From: Deltaproteobacteria bacterium
GTDB taxonomy: Bacteria; Desulfobacterota; Desulfobacteria; Desulfobacterales; SURF-15
DNA: 50,405 nucleotides
Direction of reading: 5' to 3'
Assembly (NCBI GenBank): GCA_019309565.1
Contig: JAFDFZ010000049.1
Coordinates: 1-50,405 of the forward strand
Shown: piece by piece, positions 18,862 through 27,269 of the stretch
Position numbering within the stretch: position 1 is the stretch's first letter
Layout: each line of letters opens with the position of its first letter
Program-made: the position numbers and the translations under genes
The notes under the pieces: generated by a model
Database searches by the model: none
What the model was told of the DNA's origin: nothing
What the model saw: only the letters and a program-made list of their open reading frames with translations

Positions 18862-19846
18862 GTTGGCCCATGGCATTGAGATAGGGCTCCAATTTACCAA
18901 CGACAGGCGAAGTGCGGCATTCAAACGTTTCGGTGAGGAAATATCCCATCTGGCACCGAAAGTCCGAATTCAGAAAATACACACCGACAGTGACCGGTTA
19001 CCGGCGATTCAAATCGGTAAGAACATACGATATCATGCCGTACCGCTTGGCAGGGAGCTTGAACCTTTTCTGGCAACGCTGTCATTATTATCGGATCCAT
19101 CAAAAAGAGCGCGACATCCGGAGCTGGAAAAAATAAACAGACGCACAGCCCTTACACTTTATATTGCTCTTGAATGCTCCTTTTGTCCGCAAGCGGTAAG
19201 AAAGCTCACCCCTCTGGCCATCCGAAACCCACTGGTGGAGCTGTCCATCATCGATGCCGCTGTTTTTGAGGATCTTGCAAAAAAGGATCGAATCGGCTCG
19301 GTGCCGACCGTCGTGCTCGACGGGCTGTATCGATGGACAGGGAATCCGCCGGTAGCTGAGATAATAAAGACGATGATCCACCGCAGCCCTTTACAACTCA
19401 GTGCTGAAACCCTTGAAAGCATGCTCAAACAGGGAGAAGCAGAGCAGGTAGCAGCGATGATGATACGCCACGGCTCTATCCTGCCTGCCTTCATCGATCT
19501 TCTCACTCATGAAAAATGGTCTTTGCGACTTGGCGCAATGGTGACCATGGAGTTCATTTTAGAAAAAAACGAAGATCTTGCCGTCCAGGCTGTAAATCTG
19601 CTCCTGGATCGCATTCAGGTTCTGGATGATTCGGTAAAGGGCGATGTCGTATACCTTTTAGGAAAAATCGGAAACGATGCGATCATTTCGAAATTAGAAT
19701 CGCTTCTTACCGGATCTGATAACCCGGAGCTTAAGGAAGCCGTGGCTGAGGCCGTAGATCGAATAAAAAGCAAGGAGGTAAAATTCGATTCAGCCTGCAG
19801 TGAAGATGAAGGCACCTGCGGTCTTCCTGATTTTCTGAAATCCTAA
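18803..19846 (+). CDS. Thioredoxin-fold (CxxC) protein with C-terminal HEAT-like repeats
   Basis: A 347-residue protein. The central region (about 110-200) resembles the glutaredoxin/thioredoxin-fold domains of protein disulfide oxidoreductases and the AhpF N-terminus: LTLYIALECSFCPQAVRKL gives a CxxC redox site near 125-128, and GSVPTVVLDG supplies the cis-proline loop. The preceding ~100 residues may be a second, cysteine-free thioredoxin fold. The C-terminal third (LLTHEKWSLRLGAMVTMEFIL, VKGDVVYLLGKIGNDA, NPELKEAVAEAVDRI) consists of HEAT-like helical pairs, ending in a tail with two more cysteines (SACSEDEGTCG). ATG 18803 is chosen for the CGGAG five bases upstream; the frame stays open back to 18746. 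It probably acts as a cytoplasmic thiol-disulfide protein with a docking module; the partner is unknown. Confidence 0.78.
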   Translation: MNQIPMKPKEKTIIRRWNDELAHGIEIGLQFTNDRRSAAFKRFGEEISHLAPKVRIQKIHTDSDRLPAIQIGKNIRYHAVPLGRELEPFLATLSLLSDPSKRARHPELEKINRRTALTLYIALECSFCPQAVRKLTPLAIRNPLVELSIIDAAVFEDLAKKDRIGSVPTVVLDGLYRWTGNPPVAEIIKTMIHRSPLQLSAETLESMLKQGEAEQVAAMMIRHGSILPAFIDLLTHEKWSLRLGAMVTMEFILEKNEDLAVQAVNLLLDRIQVLDDSVKGDVVYLLGKIGNDAIISKLESLLTGSDNPELKEAVAEAVDRIKSKEVKFDSACSEDEGTCGLPDFLKS

Positions 19847-19879
19847 TGGAGCCAATGCGGTTTTGGCAGCAGCCGATTT

Positions 19880-20671
19880 CTATCCGCTGGGGTATGTGTT
19901 TCGAAAATCTGCCATTTTCTCTTCCGCCATTGCTGCCAGCCCCGTTCCGTCCGCCATCAAGGAGATCATCTGATAGCCTCTTTGGTAAAGCTGTTTTGCC
20001 TGGTTCCAATTGAAGCTGATGGTGCCTAAAAACTTGCCGGTACCCTTTACCTTGGCCTCCACCGACTCAATGGCGGATTGAACTTCAGGCTGACCGGGAT
20101 CATACATGTAACCATAGGAAGTGGCAAGATCCATCGGTCCGATAAAGATGCCGTCCAGTCCGTTTACCTCAAGGATTTCATCGATATTTTCAACCGCCTG
20201 GCGGGTTTCCACCTGGGTTATGACGAGAATCTCCTCATTGGCCTTAGAGAAATAATCCATGCTGTTGCGACCGAAGTGTGCCGCCCGTGTGCTGCCTGCA
20301 ATGCCGCGAATGCCGGAAGGAGGATACTTACAAGCCTTAACGGCGGCCTCGGCTTCAGATTTCGTGTTTACATAAGGAATCAGAAGCCCGTATGCGCCTG
20401 CATCCAGGATTCGCTTGATCATCACAAAGTCGTTCCATGGCGCCCTAACGATGGGAATCGCACTTGTTCCCTTCATGGCCTGCATCTGGGCCACCAGGCT
20501 TGGAATATCATTCGGCCCGTGCTCCATATCGATAATCAGCCAATCAAATCCCGCGCCGCTCAATATTTCCGCTGAAATCGGGCTTGTGATTTGAGCCCAT
20601 GCACCTGCGGTTTTTTTTCCTGCTTTCAACATCCTTTTCACATGGTTTTCAAACGGTTTTTGCTGATCCAT
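19880..20671 (-). CDS. HpcH/HpaI-type aldolase
   Basis: A 263-residue class II pyruvate-dependent aldolase / citrate-lyase-beta-like TIM barrel. Seen motifs are LIIDMEHGPND (catalytic His), PIVRAPWND (Arg that binds the keto acid), TQVETRQAVENIDEI (metal-binding Glu) and GLDGIFIGPMDLATSYG (metal-binding Asp region). Members such as HpaI and GarL split 2-keto-3-deoxy acids to pyruvate and an aldehyde. Start ATG 20671 is chosen over the upstream ATG at 20740 because AGGAGGA lies at ideal spacing. It is the third gene of a minus-strand cluster after an iron alcohol dehydrogenase and an SDR, which together could degrade a sugar acid or similar hydroxy acid; the substrate is not evident. Confidence 0.88.
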   Translation of the reverse strand: MDQQKPFENHVKRMLKAGKKTAGAWAQITSPISAEILSGAGFDWLIIDMEHGPNDIPSLVAQMQAMKGTSAIPIVRAPWNDFVMIKRILDAGAYGLLIPYVNTKSEAEAAVKACKYPPSGIRGIAGSTRAAHFGRNSMDYFSKANEEILVITQVETRQAVENIDEILEVNGLDGIFIGPMDLATSYGYMYDPGQPEVQSAIESVEAKVKGTGKFLGTISFNWNQAKQLYQRGYQMISLMADGTGLAAMAEEKMADFRNTYPSG

Positions 20672-20764
20672 TGAGTTCCTCCTGCTGGTAAAAAATAGCG
20701 TTTTCAATAAATAACAAACAACGTTTTGCAGAGCAAACAAAAAGGTCGGGTGTTAGAGCAACCT

Positions 20765-21535
20765 TCATTGAGCCGTCCATCCACCGTCGATCAATAGTGT
20801 ATGTCCGGTTACTAAATCTGAGGCTTCCGATGCCAGAAAAATAACAGCTCCAATGACATCCTTCGGTTTACCTATCCGTCCCAGTGGAATGTTGTCCAAG
20901 ACATATTCTTTAAATCTTTTTTCTTTGAACATAGGTTCTGTAAACGGAGTTTCGATGAAGGTAGGCGCAATTGCATTGACATTGATGTTGTACTTCGCCC
21001 ATTCGATAGCCAACACCCTGGTAAGTTGATTAACTCCGCCTTTGCTTGAGCAATAGGCGGCTCGCCTGATCAGCCCCACGCTTCCGGCCTGAGATGAAAC
21101 ATTTATAATCTTGCCTTTTCTTTGTTGAATCATCACCTTCCCGACTGCCTGGGAGCAGAAAAAAAGACCTTTAAGATTGGTAGCCATAATATCATCCCAG
21201 GCATCTTCGGTTACATCGACAGCCCACTGCGGGATGTTGATACCGGCATTGTTGACCAGGATATCAATCCGACCGAAGTTTCCGACAACATCTTTTACCA
21301 TCTGCTGTATTTCGAAAATTTTTCGGATATCCATCTGTCTGGCAACCACTTTCCGATTGAGTCGCTGAACCTTTTCTGCCACTGCTTCAAGTTCCCGGAC
21401 GTTTCGACTGCAAAGCATCAAATCCGCTCCGTACCTGGCCAATGCCAAAGAAATATGATATCCAATACCTCTTCCCGCTCCCGTTACGATGGCCACCTTC
21501 CCGGTGAGATCAAACTCGGCATGACTATGCTCCAT
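20765..21535 (-). CDS. Short-chain dehydrogenase/reductase
   Basis: A 256-residue classical SDR. It has the NAD(P) motif TGAGRGIGYHI near the N-terminus, NNAGIN, the catalytic set Ser (INVSSQAG) with YCSSK (Tyr and Lys), and a C-terminal LLIDGGWTAQ typical of gluconate 5-dehydrogenase / 3-ketoacyl reductase-like enzymes. Start ATG 21535 fits the family length and has GAAGGAAG upstream; the frame extends further to 21592 without support. It sits between the aldolase (94 bases) and the iron alcohol dehydrogenase, on the same strand, and likely oxidises a hydroxyl group of the same pathway substrate. The exact substrate cannot be read from the sequence. Confidence 0.9.
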   Translation of the reverse strand: MEHSHAEFDLTGKVAIVTGAGRGIGYHISLALARYGADLMLCSRNVRELEAVAEKVQRLNRKVVARQMDIRKIFEIQQMVKDVVGNFGRIDILVNNAGINIPQWAVDVTEDAWDDIMATNLKGLFFCSQAVGKVMIQQRKGKIINVSSQAGSVGLIRRAAYCSSKGGVNQLTRVLAIEWAKYNINVNAIAPTFIETPFTEPMFKEKRFKEYVLDNIPLGRIGKPKDVIGAVIFLASEASDLVTGHTLLIDGGWTAQ

Positions 21536-21676
21536 GGCAGATACTTCCTTCAGAAGGTTCACAAAAAGGAACACTGTTAAAGATCTATACAATCCTCTGA
21601 TCGCGATGCGTTCATTTTGTCTTTGAAGTGAAATAAAATCAGTGGCGGGAAACCCAAAGCAATCCGCCCAACCTTA

Positions 21677-22840
21677 TCAAAGAGCTTTCTCATATATCAT
21701 TTCGGCATCCTCTGTGCTCATACTCCTGGGGTTGTTTACCATAAGACGGGTTACATCCATTGCCGCCCTTGCCATCCGGGGGATGGCTTCTTTTGGAATG
21801 CCAAGCTCAGTAAGAGATTGCGGAATCTTAAGATCTCTGTATAGCGCCTTTACAGCATCAGCCGCATGGTTTGCCTGTTCCAGCAAGGTTAAATGGTTCA
21901 CTTTTTCTCCCAGCAGCCGCGCGACATCGGCGAATTTTTCAATGTTTCCCATGGCATTGAACTGCATCACGTAAGGAAGAAGAAGACCGTTTGCAATTCC
22001 GTGGGCAACATGAAACTGCCCCCCCAAAGGATATGCAAGAGCATGAACCGCTGTAGTTCCCGAAAGTGTAATAGCGATCCCTCCCCAGTGGCTGGCAACA
22101 CACATGTCATAGCGGGCCTGTAAGTTATCCCCGTCCGCAACTGCCGTCCTTAGACTGCGACCGATTCTTTTAATTGCATCTCGACAAAACAGATCGGAAT
22201 AGAAATTGGCTTTCTTAGAGGTATAGCATTCAATAACATGAGTAAGCGCATCGATACCGCTCCAGGAGGTTACCTCAGCAGGCATGCTCACTGTAAGCAA
22301 CGGGTCCACGATGACAAGGGTGGCAAAGATATATGGGCTTACAATCGCCTTTTTCAGATTCGCCTCGGTATCCGATAAAATGGCGTTGGGGGTGACTTCC
22401 GCACCGGTACCTGAAGTTGTCGGTATAAGGATGCTTGGAAGGCCCGGGTTTTTTACCAGATCGATGCCCAGATAATCCTGCACCTTGCCGGGGTTTGTAA
22501 CCATCACCGATGTGGCGGAAGCGATGTCCATGGGACTTCCCCCTCCCAATCCGACAATAAGATCATATTGTCCTTGCTTTGCCACCTCCACACAGGATTC
22601 GAGACAGCCAATATCCGGGTCGGAGATCACTTTATCGAAAGTATCGATTTCAATTCCAGCCTTTTCAAAATGGCTCTTTACCTTCTGATCGATTCCATGT
22701 TCGATCAGCCCCCTGTCAGTGACCAGCAGAGCGCGCTTCGATTCGAACGCCTTCAGTTCATCTGCCAATTTCTCAAGAGCTCCCATGCCAATAATGGTAT
22801 GGCCGGGGGATTTATAGCTTATCATCTCTGCCTGTATCAT
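21677..22840 (-). CDS. Iron-containing alcohol dehydrogenase
   Basis: A 387-residue group III (iron-dependent) alcohol dehydrogenase. It shows the nucleotide-binding GLGGGSPMDIA, the PTTSGTGAEVTPNA motif, and metal ligands in the second half (SGIDALTHVIECYTSKKANFY, AVHALAYPLGGQFHVAHGIAN). Start ATG 22840 has GGAGG five bases upstream; the frame continues to 23068 but the extra 76 residues are not family-like. Such enzymes interconvert alcohols and aldehydes with NAD(P)H in anaerobes. It is the first gene in transcription order of the cluster with the SDR and the aldolase, separated from the SDR by about 141 bases, so co-regulation is likely but not certain. Confidence 0.92.
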   Translation of the reverse strand: MIQAEMISYKSPGHTIIGMGALEKLADELKAFESKRALLVTDRGLIEHGIDQKVKSHFEKAGIEIDTFDKVISDPDIGCLESCVEVAKQGQYDLIVGLGGGSPMDIASATSVMVTNPGKVQDYLGIDLVKNPGLPSILIPTTSGTGAEVTPNAILSDTEANLKKAIVSPYIFATLVIVDPLLTVSMPAEVTSWSGIDALTHVIECYTSKKANFYSDLFCRDAIKRIGRSLRTAVADGDNLQARYDMCVASHWGGIAITLSGTTAVHALAYPLGGQFHVAHGIANGLLLPYVMQFNAMGNIEKFADVARLLGEKVNHLTLLEQANHAADAVKALYRDLKIPQSLTELGIPKEAIPRMARAAMDVTRLMVNNPRSMSTEDAEMIYEKAL

Positions 22841-23094
22841 AATGCCTCCATTCACTACTAAATTTATAGTTGTTTGATCGGTCAAGTAACATTTCCTGTC
22901 CTTTGTACACGATTTTTCCGATTTTTCAATAACACTAATCGAAATAAAAAATGAATCAGCAGCATCAAAATCGTGCCCCGGGACTATCTCTGCCCTGACA
23001 TGTTCAAAGGGCCAGAAGATGAGCACGGTACCGATAAAGGCACCGGAGATAAATGGCCAGACCGACACAGATCAATCCGCTCCGCTCTGCCTGC

Positions 23095-24666
23095 CTATTC
23101 GTTGCCAATCGCCTTATCCAGCAAATCGAGCATTTTTGCTTTTCCCACAAGTCGGATAAACGTTCCAAAGCGCGGCCCGCGATCTTGTCCAAAAACAACC
23201 TCGTAAAAAGTCTTGAAGAAATCTTTTGGAGAAACTTTAAATGTGCGAGCCACGTCAAAGGGAATCGTTTGAAGCTCCTTTTCGTCCTGTGCAACAGATT
23301 CTGAAAGTTTGATGCGAAGATGCCTTAACATCTCTCTTTCCTGGGCAGAAGGGGTGCGATACTGCTTGTTAGGCAGAATGATGTCCCGGTAATAGTTCAT
23401 GGCTTTTCTTACCAGATCCTCTATCACTGACAAATACCTGTCCATGGAAGGATCGTACCGTCTTACGTATTCCATTATCAAATCGATGTCGTCGGTACCC
23501 ACTGCGGAAATAAGGTTGTTAATCAAAGAGAACGTGATTGAGGATTGAAAGGAAGGAACATTTGTACCCTTGTTAAACAGATGCCAGATGGTGGAGTCTG
23601 GTCTTCTTTCTGGTTCCAGTTTTTCGTAACTGTAAAGGTCCATTAAATAGCCGTCGACTGATTTCGGGACCATTCCCCAGTACAGGCGTTTTGCCTGTTG
23701 AGGGTTTTGAAAAATAAAGTACAGCAAAGACTCAAGTGGCGCATAACGCGTCCAGGCATCGATGGTTAACCCTTTTCCCACACTTTTTGAGATTTTACGG
23801 CCCTCTTCATCCAAAAAAAGTTCATAAAAAAACCCTACAGGGGGTTGTTTCCCCATTATGCGCACAATTTTTCCAGAAAGCTTTGCCGAGTCGATAAGAT
23901 CTTTTCCGTACATTTCGTACCCTATATCATAAGCATACCATCGCAGAGCCCAATCGATCTTCCATCCCACCTTCACCCTGCCGTTTAGGATCGACGTCGT
24001 TTCGCTGTAACCACAGCTTTTGACCAGACCCTCTTCTCTATCACAAACATAATCAATGGCGTTATCCGCCACACGATAGCCCACGACCCGGGTGCTGTAA
24101 ATTCGACCACACTTTTCACATATCGGAAAAAAGGGGGACCAATCAGCTCGCTTCTCCTCGCTTAAGGTTGGAAGAATGACTGCCTTTATGTCTTCCACGC
24201 GATTTAAAATTATGGTCAGCCCTTCATTGAAATCACCTTTTCTATAAGCTTGGAAAGAACTTTGAAAGGAATAATCAAAGTTGTATTTGTCCAGAAATTC
24301 CCTGAGTTTGTTGTTCATATAGGCGCTGTAACTCTCAGATTCGCCAAACGGATCAGGAATATAACAAAGTGGCCTGCCCAGGTTTTCTGCCAGCATCTCC
24401 TGCTGTGGTAAGTTCAACGGAACCTTTCTCAGCCCGTCCATATCGTCGCTGAAGGCAATCAGCTGAGTGGGACGGTTGGTCAAAAATTCAAACGCATGGC
24501 GAACCCATGTGGTTCGGGCTACCTCTGCAAAGGTTCCGATATGCGGCTTGCCACTTGGACCGAATCCGGTCTCAAACCGAACAGGAGCCTCTGGCAGGTT
24601 TTCATAGCGTTTTTGTAGTTTGCGCGCCTCCTTAAAAGGCCAAGACTTGTAATTCGCAACAGTCAT
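23095..24666 (-). CDS. lysK: Class I lysyl-tRNA synthetase
   Basis: A 523-residue lysine-tRNA ligase of the class I type. Class I signatures are present: an HIGH-type HIGTFAE near residue 42 and a KMSKS-type KISKSVG near 290, plus a zinc-like CEKCGRIYSTRVVGY...CDREEGLVKSCGY region. Class I LysRS is typical of archaea and occurs in a scatter of bacteria, replacing the common class II enzyme. It charges tRNA-Lys. No class II lysS is visible in the window. It stands alone between the alcohol dehydrogenase gene and a 354-base upstream gap. Confidence 0.93.
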   Translation of the reverse strand: MTVANYKSWPFKEARKLQKRYENLPEAPVRFETGFGPSGKPHIGTFAEVARTTWVRHAFEFLTNRPTQLIAFSDDMDGLRKVPLNLPQQEMLAENLGRPLCYIPDPFGESESYSAYMNNKLREFLDKYNFDYSFQSSFQAYRKGDFNEGLTIILNRVEDIKAVILPTLSEEKRADWSPFFPICEKCGRIYSTRVVGYRVADNAIDYVCDREEGLVKSCGYSETTSILNGRVKVGWKIDWALRWYAYDIGYEMYGKDLIDSAKLSGKIVRIMGKQPPVGFFYELFLDEEGRKISKSVGKGLTIDAWTRYAPLESLLYFIFQNPQQAKRLYWGMVPKSVDGYLMDLYSYEKLEPERRPDSTIWHLFNKGTNVPSFQSSITFSLINNLISAVGTDDIDLIMEYVRRYDPSMDRYLSVIEDLVRKAMNYYRDIILPNKQYRTPSAQEREMLRHLRIKLSESVAQDEKELQTIPFDVARTFKVSPKDFFKTFYEVVFGQDRGPRFGTFIRLVGKAKMLDLLDKAIGNE

Positions 24667-25020
24667 TTCACGTTTCTCCCTCAGACATTATTCCGGTTTG
24701 GTTCAACCAAGAGGTTCCTAATTTTCATAATCCAATTTCGCATTTATATCAAAGCATTTTAGGTTTCACGAACTCAGAATCGCCAATCCAAACATAAACC
24801 ATTGATGTATAAGCCTGCCTGTTCTGTCCTCACGAACCCCAATAATTGGCGGTGAGCCCGCCTACTTAATAGAATTCTCGCTTGACATAGCAGGGCGGTT
24901 ACCGTACCACAGAGAACTGACAGAATAAAAATAAACGGTAAGGAGGATTCTTTATTACGGTTTTCGATTAAAGCTTACATGATTCACGTCTTGTTACAGT
25001 TTTCAAAAAGGAGTGGAATA
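24667..25020. other. Divergent intergenic region between lysK and the DinB-like gene
   Basis: No convincing gene lies here. A possible plus-strand promoter reads TTGACA at 24882-24887 with a weak TACCAC 17 bases later. A short GGCGG/CCGCC inverted repeat is at about 24849-24862 without a T-run. A plus-strand frame reaches back to 24979 but the ribosome site supports a start at 25021. Confidence 0.4.
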
Positions 25021-25488
25021 ATGGTCGATTATAAAGATCTAATAATTCGCCTGGAAGGTACAGCAGACAAATTTGAAGAGGTCATAAATGGGGCAACGAC
25101 TGAAGCTTTGACGAAACGGCCTGATGAAAAAAACTGGGCTCCTGTGGAAATCATTTGCCATATGCGTGATGTCGAAGAACTTTTTTTCCATCGATTTCAA
25201 ACCATGCTTGTGGTGGATGAGCTAACGTTTCATCCGGTCGATGTTGACCGATGGGCCGAAGATCGCCAATATTTAAGAAACGACGCATTGGAGGCACTTT
25301 CCGCATTCCGCAAGCAACGGGAGCAAATGTTGGCATTTCTGAAAACACTCTCCCCAGGGCAATGGGAACGATCGAGCATTCATCCCAAGCGCGGTCGCAT
25401 GACGATCGCCGATGGTGTCGCCCTTATGACCAACCATGATACCAATCATTTACAGCAACTCAATACAGCTCTTGGGTTAAAATCATGA
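25021..25488 (+). CDS. DinB-like four-helix protein
   Basis: A 155-residue protein of the DinB / YfiT superfamily of metal-binding four-helix bundles. It has the pattern of three conserved histidines: IICHMRDVEELFFHRF near residues 44-60, and the late MTNHDTNHLQQL helix. Many family members are thiol-dependent transferases or have no known role. ATG 25021 is chosen because AAGGAG lies about eight bases upstream; an ATG at 24979 would add 14 residues without a ribosome site. It is followed by the cold-shock gene on the same strand after 167 bases. Function is unknown beyond the fold. Confidence 0.8.
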   Translation: MVDYKDLIIRLEGTADKFEEVINGATTEALTKRPDEKNWAPVEIICHMRDVEELFFHRFQTMLVVDELTFHPVDVDRWAEDRQYLRNDALEALSAFRKQREQMLAFLKTLSPGQWERSSIHPKRGRMTIADGVALMTNHDTNHLQQLNTALGLKS

Positions 25489-25655
25489 GGAGGAAATGAA
25501 AAAGCTCTTGATTTGGAATAAATTGGTTATTATACTGAATTACATTAAGCGGTCTGTTTTACGAGAGGCCGGTTTCGTACCGAGAGGATGTTCCATTTGT
25601 CACAGTGGCATCCTTGAGCATGAAACGATTATTTTTTTGAAAGGAGCGTGTCACT

Positions 25656-25856
25656 ATGGCAAGTGGAATTGTGAAATGGTTTAGCGAGCGAAAAGGTTAC
25701 GGTTTTATTGAACAGGAAGACGGCCCGGATGTTTTCGTCCATCATTCCGGAATCGATTCAGACGGCTTTAGAACCCTTAACGAGGGAGATAGAGTTTCGT
25801 TTGACATTGAACAGGGCAGGAAAGGCCCTGCTGCGGTAAATGTGAAGGTCGTTTAA
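25656..25856 (+). CDS. csp: Cold-shock protein (CspA family)
   Basis: A 66-residue cold-shock domain protein, full length for the family. RNP-1 (KGYGFIEQ) and RNP-2 (VFVHHSGI) RNA-binding motifs are both intact. It acts as an RNA chaperone that melts secondary structure. GAAAGGAG lies at good spacing before the ATG. The 167-base leader upstream may form the structured 5' UTR usual for csp mRNAs, and a very strong terminator follows the stop by 11 bases, so expression is probably high and monocistronic. Confidence 0.97.
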   Translation: MASGIVKWFSERKGYGFIEQEDGPDVFVHHSGIDSDGFRTLNEGDRVSFDIEQGRKGPAAVNVKVV

Positions 25857-25867
25857 TTCGTGGACAC

Positions 25868-25915
25868 AAAACAACAAAGGGCGGTTGCATTAAGCAGGCC
25901 GCCCTTTGTTGTTTT
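25868..25915 (+). terminator. Strong intrinsic terminator of csp
   Basis: A perfect 17-base-pair stem: AAAACAACAAAGGGCGG (25868-25884) pairs with CCGCCCTTTGTTGTTTT (25899-25915) around a 14-base loop. The A- and T-rich ends make it usable in both directions. Confidence 0.88.
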
Positions 25916-25938
25916 GACCCCGTTGTTGCAAAGGAACT

Positions 25939-25964
25939 AAAAAGGATCAGTCATCAGGACTGAT
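25939..25964 (-). terminator. Probable terminator of the sigma/anti-sigma operon
   Basis: On the minus strand ATCAGTC and GACTGAT (25964-25958 and 25952-25946) form a seven-pair stem with a five-base loop, followed by CCTTTTT. It lies about 85 bases after the anti-sigma stop codon. A wider ACCCCGT/ACGGGG inverted repeat flanks it. Confidence 0.5.
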
Positions 25965-26048
25965 AATTAATGCGCATAGGTCATCTTACCATGTAATTGA
26001 TACAACAACTACGGGGTTGATCAAAACCTTTGTGTGATAACGCTGCTT

Positions 26049-26303
26049 TTACGGAAGGTTTTCGATAAGTTCTCTTAGATTTGCTGAAAACCTAGGGGGA
26101 ACTGGTACGTTTTTCATATGTTTGCAAAGCTCAATGGTTCGTTTCAGCGTACCGAGACATACCTGGCAGGGAACACAATCCCTGATATGCCGTTCAATGT
26201 CGTTGCAGATCCTCTCATCAAGCTCATTGTCGATGTATTCCGATAATCTTTCAAACATCAGCCGGCATTTTTGAGGGTCGTGCGTGCTATGCCTCGTGTT
26301 CAT
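26049..26303 (-). CDS. Anti-sigma factor with zinc-finger (zf-HC2/ZAS) domain
   Basis: An 84-residue protein with the HxxxCxxC signature (H-IRD-C-VP-C) of zinc-binding anti-sigma factors and further cysteines around it. There is no membrane segment, so it is a soluble ZAS-type regulator, possibly responsive to thiol oxidation as in RsrA-like proteins (inference). Its start lies 17 bases inside the end of the ECF sigma gene, the usual translational coupling of a sigma with its antagonist. Confidence 0.85.
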   Translation of the reverse strand: MNTRHSTHDPQKCRLMFERLSEYIDNELDERICNDIERHIRDCVPCQVCLGTLKRTIELCKHMKNVPVPPRFSANLRELIENLP

Positions 26304-26898
26304 AATAATCCTTTAGTTTTTCCCTTAAAGCAAGCCTTGCCCTGTGAAGCCGGACCTTTACATTGGCAGGTGTTACATTCAGGATCTGTGCGGTTTCATC
26401 CGTGCTGAACCCCTCCATATCCCGCAGTAAAATTACGATGCGATACTTTTCTGGAAGGGACAAGATGGCCTTTCTGAGTCTGTCAGACAGCTCCTCGCTC
26501 AAAAGCTGTTCAAGGGGCGCGGTTGCCCAATTCGGCAATCTTTGAGGGATTTGGGTCTCATCGGGCAGGAAGTCTTCCAGCGACAATTCTTTTTCAGGCG
26601 CAAATTTTGATTTTCTGCGTTTCTTGATACAAACGCTGCTGGCGATTTTAAAAAGCCAGTTTTTAAATTTCGTTTCGTACCGGAAATCTTTTAAGTATCT
26701 AAATACATTAAGAAAGGTTTCTTGAACCAAATCCTCAGCATCCCGAACATCCTGACAGAATCGAAATCCGAAATTATACAGCTTCTGCTCGTAGCGTTTA
26801 ACAAGGTCATAGAACAGGGTATGCTGGCCCGAATTTATCGCTTCGATGAGCTCGGCATCCTCATCTGGTTTCTTTTTCCGCACCGGTTTTTTGGGCAT
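26287..26898 (-). CDS. ECF-type RNA polymerase sigma factor
   Basis: A 203-residue sigma-70 family factor of the extracytoplasmic-function group. The N-terminus is basic (PKKPVRKKKP). Region 2 contains YNFGFRFCQDVRDAEDLVQETFLNVFRYL, including the DAEDLVQETF core helix. Region 4 contains LSLPEKYRIVILLRDMEGFSTDETAQILNVTPANVKVRLHRAR helices (helix-turn-helix around EGFSTDETAQIL). It directs RNA polymerase to a stress or envelope regulon that cannot be defined here. It is followed by an overlapping zinc-finger anti-sigma gene and preceded by a tiny membrane-protein gene. Confidence 0.94.
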   Translation of the reverse strand: MPKKPVRKKKPDEDAELIEAINSGQHTLFYDLVKRYEQKLYNFGFRFCQDVRDAEDLVQETFLNVFRYLKDFRYETKFKNWLFKIASSVCIKKRRKSKFAPEKELSLEDFLPDETQIPQRLPNWATAPLEQLLSEELSDRLRKAILSLPEKYRIVILLRDMEGFSTDETAQILNVTPANVKVRLHRARLALREKLKDYYEHEA

Positions 26899-26935
26899 CG
26901 TTTTCTTTTCTTGTCACCTGACAAGCATCCTTAAC

Positions 26936-27025
26936 TCAGGTGGAAATCCCCAACTTGGGCAGGATGTAAAGTTGCAACAGCAGCCATACACCAATTACCA
27001 GTAGAAATAACAGACCCTCACTCAT
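26936..27025 (-). CDS. 29-residue single-pass membrane micro-protein
   Basis: A complete small frame with ATG at 27025, GGGAAGGGAG just upstream, and TGA at 26938-26936. The product begins MSEGLLFLLVIGVWLLLQLY and ends with a short LPKLGIST-type tail: almost all of it is one transmembrane helix, with a small acidic N-terminus and one lysine near the C-terminus. It is too short for ordinary gene finding but has a clean ribosome site and sits in a same-strand run (mobB, a 63-residue membrane protein, this gene, sigma factor). The function is unknown. Confidence 0.65.
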   Translation of the reverse strand: MSEGLLFLLVIGVWLLLQLYILPKLGIST

Positions 27026-27048
27026 GATTTCTCCCTTCCCTTACCGTG

Positions 27049-27240
27049 TTAACGAGGTTGTGTCCAGTGCTTTCTGAATACAAGACAATAAAGAGCTGCT
27101 GTCAAAAAGGCCATCACAAGCCCAAGGTGTGTGATGTCCAAGAAAACGATAAAACCTGGCAACAGGATATCCAGATCCAGGGCAACCCTTACATAAGGAA
27201 CCATTCCGAAGAAAATGGTTACAAAAATCGTACCGATCAA
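27049..27240 (-). CDS. Small membrane protein, unknown function
   Basis: A 63-residue hydrophobic protein with two or three membrane helices (IGTIFVTIFFGMVPYV; LLPGFIVFLDITHLGLVMAF; LTAALYCLVF). No family recognised. The start is uncertain: TTG 27240 is the best available and lacks a clear ribosome site, and the frame stays open into the end of mobB, so initiation may depend on coupling to mobB translation. It is 23 bases from the 29-residue membrane micro-protein, and the two may work together. Confidence 0.5.
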   Translation of the reverse strand: MIGTIFVTIFFGMVPYVRVALDLDILLPGFIVFLDITHLGLVMAFLTAALYCLVFRKHWTQPR

Positions 27241-27269
27241 AACTATAAAAGAATTCGTGCTGTGATGAT

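Noticed and set aside
20078..20575. 165-codon plus-strand frame opposite the HpaI aldolase
   Set aside because: Antisense shadow; the aldolase motifs on the minus strand are clear.
22841..23068. N-terminal extension of the iron alcohol dehydrogenase frame (hydrophobic start at 23068)
   Set aside because: The family begins at about 22840, where there is a strong ribosome site. The hydrophobic stretch might be a remnant of a membrane-protein gene, but I could not support one.
24849..24862. GGCGG/CCGCC hairpin as a terminator
   Set aside because: The stem is short and there is no T-run on either strand.
25496..25684. 62-codon plus-strand frame in the csp leader
   Set aside because: The ribosome site is too close to the ATG, the frame runs into the csp start, and the peptide shows no family features; more likely untranslated leader.
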